Shown one piece after another: positions 20,010-29,870 of a stretch of 64,000 nt of DNA. The stretch is from positions 372,001-436,000 of the forward strand of contig JAJQJQ010000048.1 of the NCBI GenBank assembly GCA_028622995.1. Direction: 5' to 3'. Both the position numbers and the translations under genes were made by a program. Position 1 is the stretch's first letter, and each line of letters starts with the position of its first letter. The stretch is from Panagrolaimus kolymaensis (lineage: Eukaryota > Nematoda > Chromadorea > Rhabditida > Panagrolaimidae). The notes below the pieces were generated by a model that saw only the letters and a list, made by a program, of their open reading frames with translations, was not told the DNA's origin and did not search any database.

Positions 20010-22506
20010 TCATATTTTTTTAATACATTTGCATACTTCTTCTCTACAATCTTTACATATTTTAACATTAAAAACTTGTAAATAATATGAATAATAGGCG
20101 GCGCCAATAGCAACACTTTGATCAGGATCCTGTTCACAACATTTTTGAACATTTGGAAACATTTCATTTAGCAATTTTATAACCATTGGCATACGACATC
20201 CTCCTCCGACCATAAGAATTTTATCAAGCTTTTCATATTCCTGACTTAGATTTGAAAACACATTATTTATTGCGTTTTTTATTTCTTTAATTAAATGTTT
20301 TGACATATCTTCAAATTCTTTTCTTGTTATGGGGATTTGTCCTTCCATTGTTGGATCAAGAACGTCAACATAAAAGCTAAAAACATTAAAATAATTATGC
20401 TCGCATTTTTAAAGTCTTTTTTTATCTGGCTTTTTTCTAATTATCTAGAAAAATTCAAATTTAAACCATTACTTTTTTATATAAAAAAAATATTTACTTA
20501 CTCTTCTTCTTCGGTTACTGATAAACTATGTTTAAGTTCAGCACATTCAGCAAGTAAAAGATATTTCATTTTTTCATTTATATTATTGATATTTATATTA
20601 AAATTTTTCTCCAATATATCAGCAAAATAAAAAAATAAAATATTATCAAAATCTTCACCACCAAGGGAATTATTTCCAATTGTTTTAATTATCTCAATTT
20701 GAGTTTCGTCAACTCTGACTAAACATATATCTAATGTTCCTCCACCAAGGTCGACTAAAAGCACATTTGAAGCTTTTAATATTGGTTTTTTAATTAAATA
20801 TGCTATCGTAGCTGCAACGGGCTCTGGTAATAAATAAACTTGATTCAAGCCTGCTAATTTTGTAGCCTTTAAAGTAGCTTCTTTTTGTTCCATTGTAAAT
20901 GCTGCAGGCACTGTGATTACAACAGCTTTTTCAATTTCATGTTCATGCTTAAGTTTAGCCTTTTTTTTCATATGTTTTATTAACACAGCTGCAACAGTTT
21001 CTGGACTTTTTTGCAGTGTTTCTTGATTTTTATCTTGAATTTGAATTACAACTTTATCATCTTTTTCGTTAACAAGGAATATCCATTTTGGATCAATATT
21101 TATTTCTTCTAATTGTTTCCCGATAATTCTTTTTGAATCATAGATTGTTGATTTTATTCGATTTCGAATGTTTTTTAATACAACGTTCCCACAAATAGGA
21201 TTTTCACTTTCAAATGAAACGTAAGAGGCCATTTTTTTTTCACCTTTGTTATCGATATCAATACATTCAATTCCATTGATTCGATTTATAGCGCAACAAC
21301 ATCGAGTTGTACCTAAATCCATTCCAACCGCATATATCTCATTATTAGCAGTGACATCAATTTTTGGAATGATATATGTTTTAAAGGATTGTATACCTGG
21401 TTTAGATTTAGTAAAGAATTCAGTAGGGGTTAATTTTTTTGGTGGCGGTTTTGGTTTTGTTAAAGTCACATGTGTATTGATCCCATCATCGTTAAAACAT
21501 GAGTACGGAATATCACGAGAATATGCACCTTGGGAAAACAGCAATCTTTGAATTTCATAAATATTGTTTATAACTGTTCTAAAAATCGGATATTCAACCT
21601 AAAAAAATTTTATATATGGTTTGTGGGAAAGACGACGGGGCTGGTTTATTCAAAGTAAAAAAACAAACTTACATTTTCTTTATTTGCCCAAATTTCTTTT
21701 ATAAGAGTTTTTTTATTCTCAAGTTTAACCATTGATTGTTGAACAGGATATGATATACGATTAGTTTTATCCACAAAGTTAGGGATATTTTTATTACCAA
21801 CAATTTCAGCATCAATACAAATAACTTTAGGATCTTTTGCCATTATTCGAGCTTTAATAACACATTGTTCTGCTGTTTTCCTTTTATTAAAACTTATCAA
21901 TTCACATTCTTGAAATAGACGTTCCACTATTTTTTTATTTAGTTTATTATATCGGTAATACATAATAATACTTGGGTCACTATACATTTGAGAATCTTTT
22001 TTTATCTGCATCAAACCTTTTTCTGTCGAATAATTACATGACACTTCTTTAATAAATCTAGCTTTTGTTGTATCCATTTGCCATACATAGCAACATCCAT
22101 GAAAAATCCAAATAATATCATTTAATTTTGGAATATATTCTGATTGAGAAATTGCATCAAAATACAAAGTTGTTATATTATCAATAATTTCAACATTGGT
22201 AAAACCATAATTTTGAGCACATTCAAAAAATCGTTTGCGAATTTCCTGACTGTAATTTGGTGTTAACCAAATACATACGCATCCGAAAGTTTCTCGATCA
22301 TTTATTTTATCTTTAATACATGTAAATAAATCTTCAACTTCATCGATGTCATTTTCATCAACTAAAAAATTTATGTTTAGTATTACGAAATTTTAGAAAT
22401 TTAATAACTAACCCTTTTTGATAGTATAACTCTTATTTTCGCGTGTAACTGAATTATATAAAGTTAATTCTTGGTGATGCGGTATTATACCAGCGTGATA
22501 AACCAT
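20010..22506 (-). CDS. Divergent Hsp70-like protein with two ATPase-like halves
   Basis: Four exons: 22413-22506, 21673-22361, 20502-21598, 20010-20376; 748 aa. Residues from about 350 form a recognisable Hsp70 nucleotide-binding domain: GMDLGTTRC (phosphate 1), VVITVPAAFTMEQKEATLKA, LLPEPVAATIAYL, LLVDLGGGTLDICLV (phosphate 2) and LMVGGGCRMPMV (adenosine), then DQSVAIGAAYYS. It stops there with a Cys-rich tail (CKDCREEVCKC); no substrate-binding domain is present. Residues 1-260 resemble a decayed copy of the same fold (TFGCVCIWLTPNYSQEIRKRF; NDIIWIFHGCC at the phosphate-2 place) without catalytic residues. So it looks like a fusion of a pseudo-ATPase with a near-complete one, presumably cytosolic; the substrate is unknown. 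Paralogue of the N-terminal half of 39144-42325. Confidence 0.8.
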
Positions 22507-23058
22507 TATTTTATATTCTCTCACAATCAAAAGAAATCAACCATGACTCAATAGTCAATATTTTTTTGATGCTTTGATTTAAGCTTAAAAATGTTTGAGC
22601 AGAACATGTGACACTCCCACAAAAAAATATTTTGTCAACAACATAAAAATATTTGCGTCTTATCTGGGTGTTTTTTTTCTTCCCTACTAGAGTAAGATTG
22701 ATGCATTATCGATTGCAAAAGTAAAAAGACTTTTAAACAAATATTCACATTTATTAAACATTTCAAAAAAAACATTTTATTACAAATATGGAAGGTTCGT
22801 AACAAAATTTATTATATTGAATCAGTTGCATAATTATTCTATAAGTTAGAAAATGTGCACGTTTAAACTAAAGTTCCTGATTTTATTTTTTGTGAGGAAA
22901 CCTAATAGAAAATAAAAAAACAGAGAAATAAAATTGAAAAACAGTTAATAAGGAAAAAAAAAATCGTTTAAAAAAAAGAAGATTAAAAGAAAATTTTGCA
23001 AATTATTGTTAAAATTAAACTACAGTAAATCAATTAAATTTAAATATTTTAAGCTCGT

Positions 23059-23898
23059 TTAATTTATATAAACAGTTGGAGCTCTATACCGATCAGGATA
23101 AGCAATTCTTAATTCAGATCGTAATTTTTGTCGATAAATTTCTGAATTAGACTTCATTTTAAAATTAAAAATAAATGTGGTCTTACACATAAAAATGGAA
23201 TACCATTTAATGAAATTATGTTTAATAAAATTTATCAATTGCGAGGTGTCAGCATTAGCTTCCAAATTGTGAATAGATAACTCGAATCTATCGAAAATTG
23301 AATTGAATACCAAAGAATTCATATTTCTAAACATTTGATTAGTAAAAATTTGGTCTTCACACGAATAAACAAAGTAAGTTAGATTTGGAACTTTTGCAAG
23401 AATTTTATCCAATGGTAGCAATTCATCTTCATCATCTTTGATATTAATATTGTTTAAACCAAGTTTAGTGATTTTTCCGCCTGCCATAAGAAAATTTAAT
23501 TGATTCATTGAAAGATTGGTATGACAAATTTTTAGGACTCGAAGAGTACATCGATATATATTCTTTGGTAAACACCAAATATCGTTCAGAGAAGTATAAA
23601 TCAAAAGTTCATTGGCAAGCCAATATTTCATGCCTTTTTGAAAACTGCGTATATGAGAATGAAATTTATTCCGATAAATAGCAAAACAGCTTTCTGTGCA
23701 ACGAATATTCTCTCCACCAATTACGGCAATTTTATTATTAGCAAAAAAATATTTGCAAGTTTTTTGAAGTTTTAATAATCCATCAGGTGAAATAGGATTC
23801 TGAGTGATGTATGAAATAATTCCAAATGGAAGAGAAAAATATTGACGTAGAGGAACATCGAAAGTTTTAGGGTTTGGATGAGTAAAATTAGCAAACAT
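23059..23898 (-). CDS. F-box-like family protein, full length
   Basis: Single exon, 279 aa, starting MFANFTHPNP. Family architecture is complete: F-box-like zone at residues 20-60 (FSLPFGIISYITQNP, LLKLQKTCKYFFANNKIAV), central repeat part (NLSMNQLNFLMAGGK) and C-terminal part (NQMFRNMNSLVFN; NADTSQLINFI). The best-preserved minus-strand member and closest to the truncated gene at 18799. It lies between the divergent Hsp70-like and Hsp70-related genes, with shared upstream sequence at 23979-24078. Confidence 0.8.
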   Translation of the reverse strand: MFANFTHPNPKTFDVPLRQYFSLPFGIISYITQNPISPDGLLKLQKTCKYFFANNKIAVIGGENIRCTESCFAIYRNKFHSHIRSFQKGMKYWLANELLIYTSLNDIWCLPKNIYRCTLRVLKICHTNLSMNQLNFLMAGGKITKLGLNNINIKDDEDELLPLDKILAKVPNLTYFVYSCEDQIFTNQMFRNMNSLVFNSIFDRFELSIHNLEANADTSQLINFIKHNFIKWYSIFMCKTTFIFNFKMKSNSEIYRQKLRSELRIAYPDRYRAPTVYIN

Positions 23899-23978
23899 TT
23901 TGCAAAAAAAAGAAAGAAGAAGAAGTAACTGAATAAAATATTTTCAACTTTTTGGGTTAAGAAAATATTTCGCATATG

Positions 23979-24078
23979 AAAACAATAATAGCTCCAAGAT
24001 ATTTTTGAAAAGAGCATTCCAGCCAACTTGACCTCCTTTATGCATATGAACCATTATGGACTTCTGGACAAAAATAAA
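23979..24078 (-). promoter_or_regulatory. Upstream block of the 23059 F-box-like gene
   Basis: Counterpart of 19393-19488; the same five short motifs in the same order 80-180 bp upstream of the ATG. Confidence 0.5.
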
Positions 24079-24518
24079 TACACACCAATGGAAAAAAAAA
24101 CTTATTTTGTAATGACTTGAATAGAATTACAACATAATCAGAAATATAAATAAAAAAGTTTCAAAAAAAGAAAAATGAAAAAAAAAAATCAGCGAAACAA
24201 CAAACAAAGTTCATCGATAAAAAATAAATTTATTTGAAGTAAAACAACAAACTTGAGTTCTAAAAATTGTCGTTTGTAGTTTGATGTTTTCAAATTTGCT
24301 CAAAACTTGAGCATTTTTTTTCTTCTTGAAGAAGCCAAAACTTTTTCGATTTATGTTAAGTTTATAAAACTTTTAATTCAAATCTTTATTTTTTTGTCAT
24401 GAATTTTTGATTTTAATCGATTTTGGATATTTTTTCTCTCTCAAAAAAGCATTTTTGTTAGTTTCCATTTAACCATCAATTTTTGCTTATCAAATATATT
24501 CATTTTTAGATTCCAACA

Positions 24519-26314
24519 ATGTCAGAAGAAAATAGCAGACTAAAATATTATTTATATATTAATGGTTATGGCGTGCCAGATGAGATAGGAAATGTTAGCA
24601 ATTTAATTGACGTTCATCTAATTGATATTCAACAAGAAAAGATTATTCAAACTGAAACATATTCTTTTTTAATGCCAAATCCAGAATATAAAGACTTTCA
24701 ACAATATTTTATTCATTCTTCACCGCCTAAATATGTTTTAGATGGAAATGTTAAAGGAGTTGTAATAACTTTATATGAAATGGTTTTTCGATTTCATAGT
24801 GTCATAATTAAAACTTGTCAACAACTTAGAGAAGTTTTTGGTAAATCGGATATTCCATCTCGATTTATGAAACTTCCAGAATTATATTCTGTTTGCTGCT
24901 TAACGGGAGTGGAATATAAAGGAAAAGTTGGTAAACCAGTGGTAATAGTTTTATGTTCGTCTGAAGATATTCAAATTATTGAAATGGAACGAAAATATGG
25001 AAAATATCAAATCACTCGAAAATCTTGCATCAAATCAGTGATGTCGAAGGAAAATTTAAAGAAAACTATTTTGGGACCATTATATCCTGGAAAAGTGATT
25101 ATTGGTTCAATAACAAAAAATTTTAAAGTCGAAATGATTAAAAAAGCTTTTAACTCCGAAGAATTTTTGGTTGTCAAAGATTTTTTAAAATCATATATTC
25201 CAAAAGCGACAAAAGCAATAATTGATGGAATTTGTGAAATAAATACTAGATTTCATATTCAACCAATTTGTGGACATTCCTTTGTAATTTCAAAAGATGA
25301 AAATATAATTGAAGAAAAAATAATTCAATTTTCAACTAATCCAATGGATCCTTTGCCGTTGGTGAAGGAATTGGAACTGCCCAATGATAATTATTTTGTG
25401 AGTTTTTTAGTTAGTCTCAAAAAGTTAAATTCTGAACAAAAAAAGTTTTTAAAATCAATATTTTTTCTTCAGCTATTAGTCAAACATCCATATCCCAGAG
25501 ATGTATTTTATGCTATGATGGAAAAGGTAAACCGCGAACCTTCTTCAACAACCAAAACTATAAAACTTATGTTAATGGTCAATAATAATGGAATACCAAG
25601 CTTGAGAAATAGTCAAGCTATATCTAATTTTAATGATATTTTATTTAAACCTTTCATTGATAAAATTAGCAAAAATTTCCCAGTTTTGTTAATCAATAAA
25701 AATGATGAAAAAATAATAACAGCTACATGGAATGAAAAACGAGGTGGATTGGATGCAATTTGTCCATGGGATGGTAAAAAAATTTTTTTTGAATTGAAGA
25801 TAATAATTAAAGAAATATTTTCTAGATTGTCCCATGAGAGATGAATATATTGCTTTTGATGAAAAGAAACCAAAATTTTTTAGTGATGCTTTTGAAGTTT
25901 ATAAGATCAAACCATCTTTTGTTGTTTATGGTAAGCTTTTATGCAGATTTGTCTTATTCTTATATATATATTTCGATATTTCTTATAGACATTCTAAAAA
26001 TCATGTCCATGTCACCCGATAACATTGAAATTGACCCTGCATGGAAATTTAAAATTGTTAGAAGCAAAAAACATCCAATTTTAATTGAATTTGATTATTT
26101 TGATGGAACTCGAAAAGCTTCTACTCCTATTTTTCTCTTTGCTTTACTTCTCAAACAACATTTAAAAGTAATACGACGACATATTGGAACAAAACCTTCT
26201 GATATTACAATTGTCTTTGATGCGAAAGATGCTGCAGCTTTCGAAAGGATTCAAACAGAAATTAAAAAATCATGTCAAATGTTAAATGTTACTTGTCATT
26301 GCGTTAAATTATAA
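24519..26314 (+). CDS. Degenerate Hsp70-related protein (P1)
   Basis: Exons 24519-25397, 25473-25773, 25826-25930, 25989-26314; 536 aa. The first donor is GTGAGT, and splicing is confirmed by the paralogue at 42935-44827 with the same intron positions. Similarity to Hsp70 is weak but in order: GKVIIGSITKNFKVEMIKKAF occupies the adenosine-motif position (VGGSTRIPKVQ), then KATKAIIDGICEI where Hsp70 has DEAVAYGAA, and HIQPICGHSFVI at the start of a substrate-domain-like part. No glycine phosphate loops remain, so ATPase activity is unlikely. Acceptor-like TTTTTAG lies 9 bp before the ATG. A nematode-specific family; function unknown. Confidence 0.75.
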
Positions 26315-26691
26315 TGAAAAAAAATCTTTCTTTATTTAAAAATATTTAATTCACTTTTTATAATTTGGTTAATTTACTTAGACAAAGTTTATCTCATCGT
26401 AAAATTTAGACAACTAAGATTTTTTTGTTTTCAAAAGAGATTAAAAAAAGTTGTTGCAAAATGATTTTAAAAAAATAACAATTTTTTATTTAAAAAAAAA
26501 TAAGAAAAAGAAAGATTCCAGAAATTATAAAGTTTACAATTACAAAATAAAAAGACTAACATAGAGGGTTTAACGTAATCCTGCAACCACATATCTTAAA
26601 TGCGAAAAAATGAAACTTTGGTTCTGTTTTCTCCATGTTTTTGATTCAAAAAAACGTTTTTTGGTTGATGTGCTGCACAGCCTTCTAGTGT
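26315..26691. other. Intergenic, AT-rich
   Basis: Polyadenylation-like sequence after the P1 gene, then an abrupt rise in G+C at about 26660-26700 that marks entry into the retroelement piece. Confidence 0.5.
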
Positions 26692-27977
26692 ACAGCGGCG
26701 GTTAATATAGCAGTTTATTAGACACTTGCTAACTCTGACCGAGCCTCGCATATACATTACAATAACAATACATTACAGATATAATACGACAAGTTAACGT
26801 GGTGAGACTAGAGCAGAGACAATCACAGAAATGTCTCACATTCTCCACCACTTATAAAGGACATACAAAGCTACAATTAGTTACATTTATTCTTAACAGC
26901 CTTGCGTTGACGTTCGTTGACCTTTGATAAGAGCTTCTGGACCAGTTCGAGCATTTGATCAACTTCCACTTGAGCCATATCCATGATCATATCATCCAGT
27001 GTTTCACTGACATCACCGAGCATTCCCAGAGCTTCTGTTGTTGTCATCCACTCATCCATAGGTGGAACATCAGCGGCATGTTTGCCTTGAACAACATCAG
27101 ACCATGTTAGGTCCTTCTTAGCTTCACTTGAAGACTTTGACGGAGATACCACTATCTTCCTTTCCTTCTTCCATGGAGATGCCACGATCTTCTTTTCCTT
27201 CTTCGATGGAGATACAAGAGCTTTCTTTTCCTTTTGACCAGCTTTGAATCCATTTCTCCATTCTTCCAGGATCTTCTCCTTCTTTCCTTCCCCATGTGCA
27301 TTTGCAGGATCAGAAGTACCATCGACGACAGCACCAACACCATATGAAGCCATTCCATAATCAGCAGGATAAACAGAGCCAATAAAATGTTCACTTACAT
27401 GGTTAACACGAGCAGAATATTTGCTTTCTTTTCCATTCGGTTTACCAGATTTGCATTCAACCGCTAAGTGACCATACTTTCCACAGTTGTGACACCTTGT
27501 TTGAGCTTTGAAACATTTATTGCACATCTTGAACTTCCTACTTGACTTGGGCTTTCCACATTTCGTACAGTAGCCAGATGACGATCCATTTGAGTTTCCA
27601 GAGCTTCTTGATCCATTCGAGTTGCATGAATTGCGTCGATCTTTCTGATGTCCAGATTCTTCTTTACCATGACCATTTCTTCCTTTGCCACCTCTTCCTC
27701 CTCCATGGGAAGTTCGTTCTGCAGCTCCATCACCAAGGCGTTCTTGTTGAGCATGAGCATAGTTGATCGAGGTTCGTTCAGGCAGCTTCTGTTCACGTTG
27801 AGTTTGCAAAGTTGTTGAAATGAGCTTTTCACAATCAGCAAACGATGTATTCGGGTCAGCCGTCAGGAGCTCCAAGATTTTGATACGCAGAGGTTCAAGA
27901 GCTTCAGCTTTCATTGACATCAGCAAAGTCATCGTATTGAGCTCGTTCTCTTTGAATTTACCAAATTCGAAGTCCAT
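26692..27977 (-). mobile_element. Truncated LTR retroelement: gag plus possible 3' LTR
   Basis: On the minus strand a gag gene (27977-26877) is followed by a purine-rich stretch (AAGTGGTGGAGAA) and by DNA starting TGTGAGACATTTC, containing AATAAA and ending ...GTACA near 26692. This is the layout of a polypurine tract and 3' LTR of about 150 bp. No protease, reverse transcriptase or integrase and no matching 5' LTR, so the element is internally deleted and defective. Confidence 0.6.
26877..27977 (-). CDS. Gag-like polyprotein of an LTR retrotransposon
   Basis: 366 aa. Residues 1-65 resemble the capsid C-terminus of nematode Ty3/gypsy gags (LNTMTLLMSMKAEALEPLRIKIL, then a helical segment and a LTTLQT-type linker). 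A Gly/Ser/Asn-rich basic linker is followed by two Cys pairs (CTKCGKP, CNKC) and a true CCHC knuckle, CHNCGKYGHLAVEC, near residue 160-173, which binds nucleic acid. The C-terminal half carries three repeats of a K/S-P-S/W-KKEKK unit. The frame is uninterrupted, so the insertion is fairly young or the gag is maintained, but no pol follows. Confidence 0.75.
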   Translation of the reverse strand: MDFEFGKFKENELNTMTLLMSMKAEALEPLRIKILELLTADPNTSFADCEKLISTTLQTQREQKLPERTSINYAHAQQERLGDGAAERTSHGGGRGGKGRNGHGKEESGHQKDRRNSCNSNGSRSSGNSNGSSSGYCTKCGKPKSSRKFKMCNKCFKAQTRCHNCGKYGHLAVECKSGKPNGKESKYSARVNHVSEHFIGSVYPADYGMASYGVGAVVDGTSDPANAHGEGKKEKILEEWRNGFKAGQKEKKALVSPSKKEKKIVASPWKKERKIVVSPSKSSSEAKKDLTWSDVVQGKHAADVPPMDEWMTTTEALGMLGDVSETLDDMIMDMAQVEVDQMLELVQKLLSKVNERQRKAVKNKCN

Positions 27978-28733
27978 TGTGTTCTGTTTGACATGGAAGT
28001 GCCAATGATGAACATGAATGTTCCACTACTGGATATGCTCGAAATGATCGATGGTCGAATGCTCAAGATGATGCCTCGAAACCGATGTCAAACTGGGAAG
28101 AAGATCCTATGCAAGATTCTCAACTTTTGGGAGGGGAAAGGAACGTTGGCTGCTACACACAACCGCACCTTGCACTTAAAGGTATGGGTTGTAGGCGTAT
28201 TTTTGATGCTGTTGTTTCGTCCCACCACAGTTCAAATGCTGGTCCATCCTATGTTCCTTGCTTTGGTAAACCTCCTGATGTCAATGGAAGCTCAACTCAA
28301 GCTCGTGGAAGTTCGACAACTGCTCCTGGAATCTTGGTTCGTGATCCTCTACGTACTCGTCTGTCAAATAAGAAGCTCTGCTCCTATGGCTCGTCATCAT
28401 TCTATGTTCTTCCTCTGCAATGCCTACCATTAGCCTCTCTAGCCTATGTTAGTTGCTTTGTATTAAGCTTTCTTATAAGTGAGGAGGGATGTTGTGTTCG
28501 CGCACTATTCAAATATGCGCCATTGCACAATAGACTGCCATGCAGTGACATTCAGTGCTATTGGATGACACCTCGCCAATGCATGAATGTCTGCCTTCAT
28601 TTTGGATGTCTTTCACTCACTTGTTAACTTTTGATTGTTTGTCTTGTAAACTTTCTTGAATAAATAAGCAACTCTGCTGTCTAAAGATTTATTCTCTCTA
28701 TTGTGAATTTGTCTGTATCTCGGATACACAACA
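27978..28733 (+). mobile_element. 3' end of a second LTR retroelement, head to head with the gag
   Basis: The plus strand carries an open frame from about 27992 (HGSANDEHE...) to 28627 with a Ser/Pro-rich character, then TATAAGTGAGGAGGGA, a good polypurine tract, directly before an LTR-like unit with TGTTGTGT...ACACAACA ends (28490-28733). The gag at 27977 is on the other strand, so two elements have been joined by nested insertion or deletion. The open frame may be the C-terminal tail of an integrase, but no catalytic motif is present. Confidence 0.5.
28490..28733 (+). repeat. LTR (244 bp) with TG...CA ends
   Basis: Starts TGTTGTGTTCGCG and ends GATACACAACA, an inverted TGTTGTGT/ACACAACA pair. 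TGAATAAATAAG at 28657 could be its polyadenylation signal. No second copy is present in the window. Confidence 0.6.
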
Positions 28734-29870
28734 ATTTTTATAGTTTTTTTTCTGTTGCCATCCTCAAAACTCCATCATCTCCGATCTCTCATTCTTATTT
28801 TTGAATTTCTCGTACCGTATCGAAAAATTAAACCTGTCATTCAATACCTTGTCTTACTTTTTGTTTGCTTTATTTTATTTTTTCTCTGTTTTTTTCCGTA
28901 ACAATTTGGCCTTTTTTTTCTTTGTGATAACAACTCTTTTCTCAATGAAAACTATAATTTTTTTATCAATTTACTTTCATTTTTTCTTCTTTTCTTTGCT
29001 TTCTTTTTCGTTACTGTGAAAATTTATGATTCATCAACTCTTTTTTTCCTTCATGAGCTTATTGACACTTTTAATTTTCTTTAAACCAATATTTTTTATT
29101 TTCAATTGACTGACATTTTTCTTTCTTGCAATACGTGTTGCAAAACCATTAGCTAAAAAAATGTGTTTGTTGGAATAAAAAATTTTTTCACGCTTGAAAG
29201 CTGCTGCTTCTTCCCGAAGGAATTAAACCAAAAAAAAACCGTTGCTTTGCACTTTGACGAGAATGTAACGATGAACACTGCCAAAGTGAAAAAAAGGAAA
29301 ATGTTTGTCTGGGAATAAAAAAAATTCAATAAGCGACGATGAAGCAAGCGCTTGCTTTCTTTTTTTTTTTGTCAAAGGAAGCAACAACAAAGAAAAAAAC
29401 TACTGCTGGAAGAATGAGACTCGCAAAATGAAAAGTCCAAAGGTTTTTTTTCTTCAAACAAACAAAAAAATTGAGGAAGCGGCCGATCGAGTTCATGCAA
29501 ACAAAAAAAAAGAGTTTAAAAGTGCTTTTTCTTTTAGTTGTTTTTAGCTTTTAAAAAATGTGAATTTTTTCCCGTGACGTGCCAATGTAAAAAGTAACAT
29601 TAGGGTTTATTGCAACTTTATTAAAGAGGAATTTAAAAAGATAGGATTAAAAGTTTAAAAAATAGTAATTTTTCTTCCTCCTTTTTCTAATCTTAATTAT
29701 TTTATCCAAAGTTTATTTTTACTGCTACTTTTTTCTTCCATTTTTTTCTTTAAAAAATTTTGCGCTTTTTATAAAACCCATATATTTTGCTTAAAATTTA
29801 AAATTATGTAAACTAAAGCTAAATTTCAGATTAAATTCATCGTGAAACTATTTAAGTTTTTGTTAAAATC
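28734..29870. other. Intergenic, upstream of the RdRP gene
   Basis: T-rich on the plus strand with many short open frames of Phe/Leu codons that look fortuitous. No family recognised. It should contain the RdRP promoter. Confidence 0.5.

Noticed and set aside
28085..28627. 180-aa plus-strand frame as an independent gene
   Set aside because: It lies just before a polypurine tract and LTR, so it was placed in the retroelement; no domain is visible.
28801..29019. Phe/Leu-rich frame resembling a membrane protein
   Set aside because: T-rich DNA always gives Phe/Leu frames; no conserved sequence or splice context.
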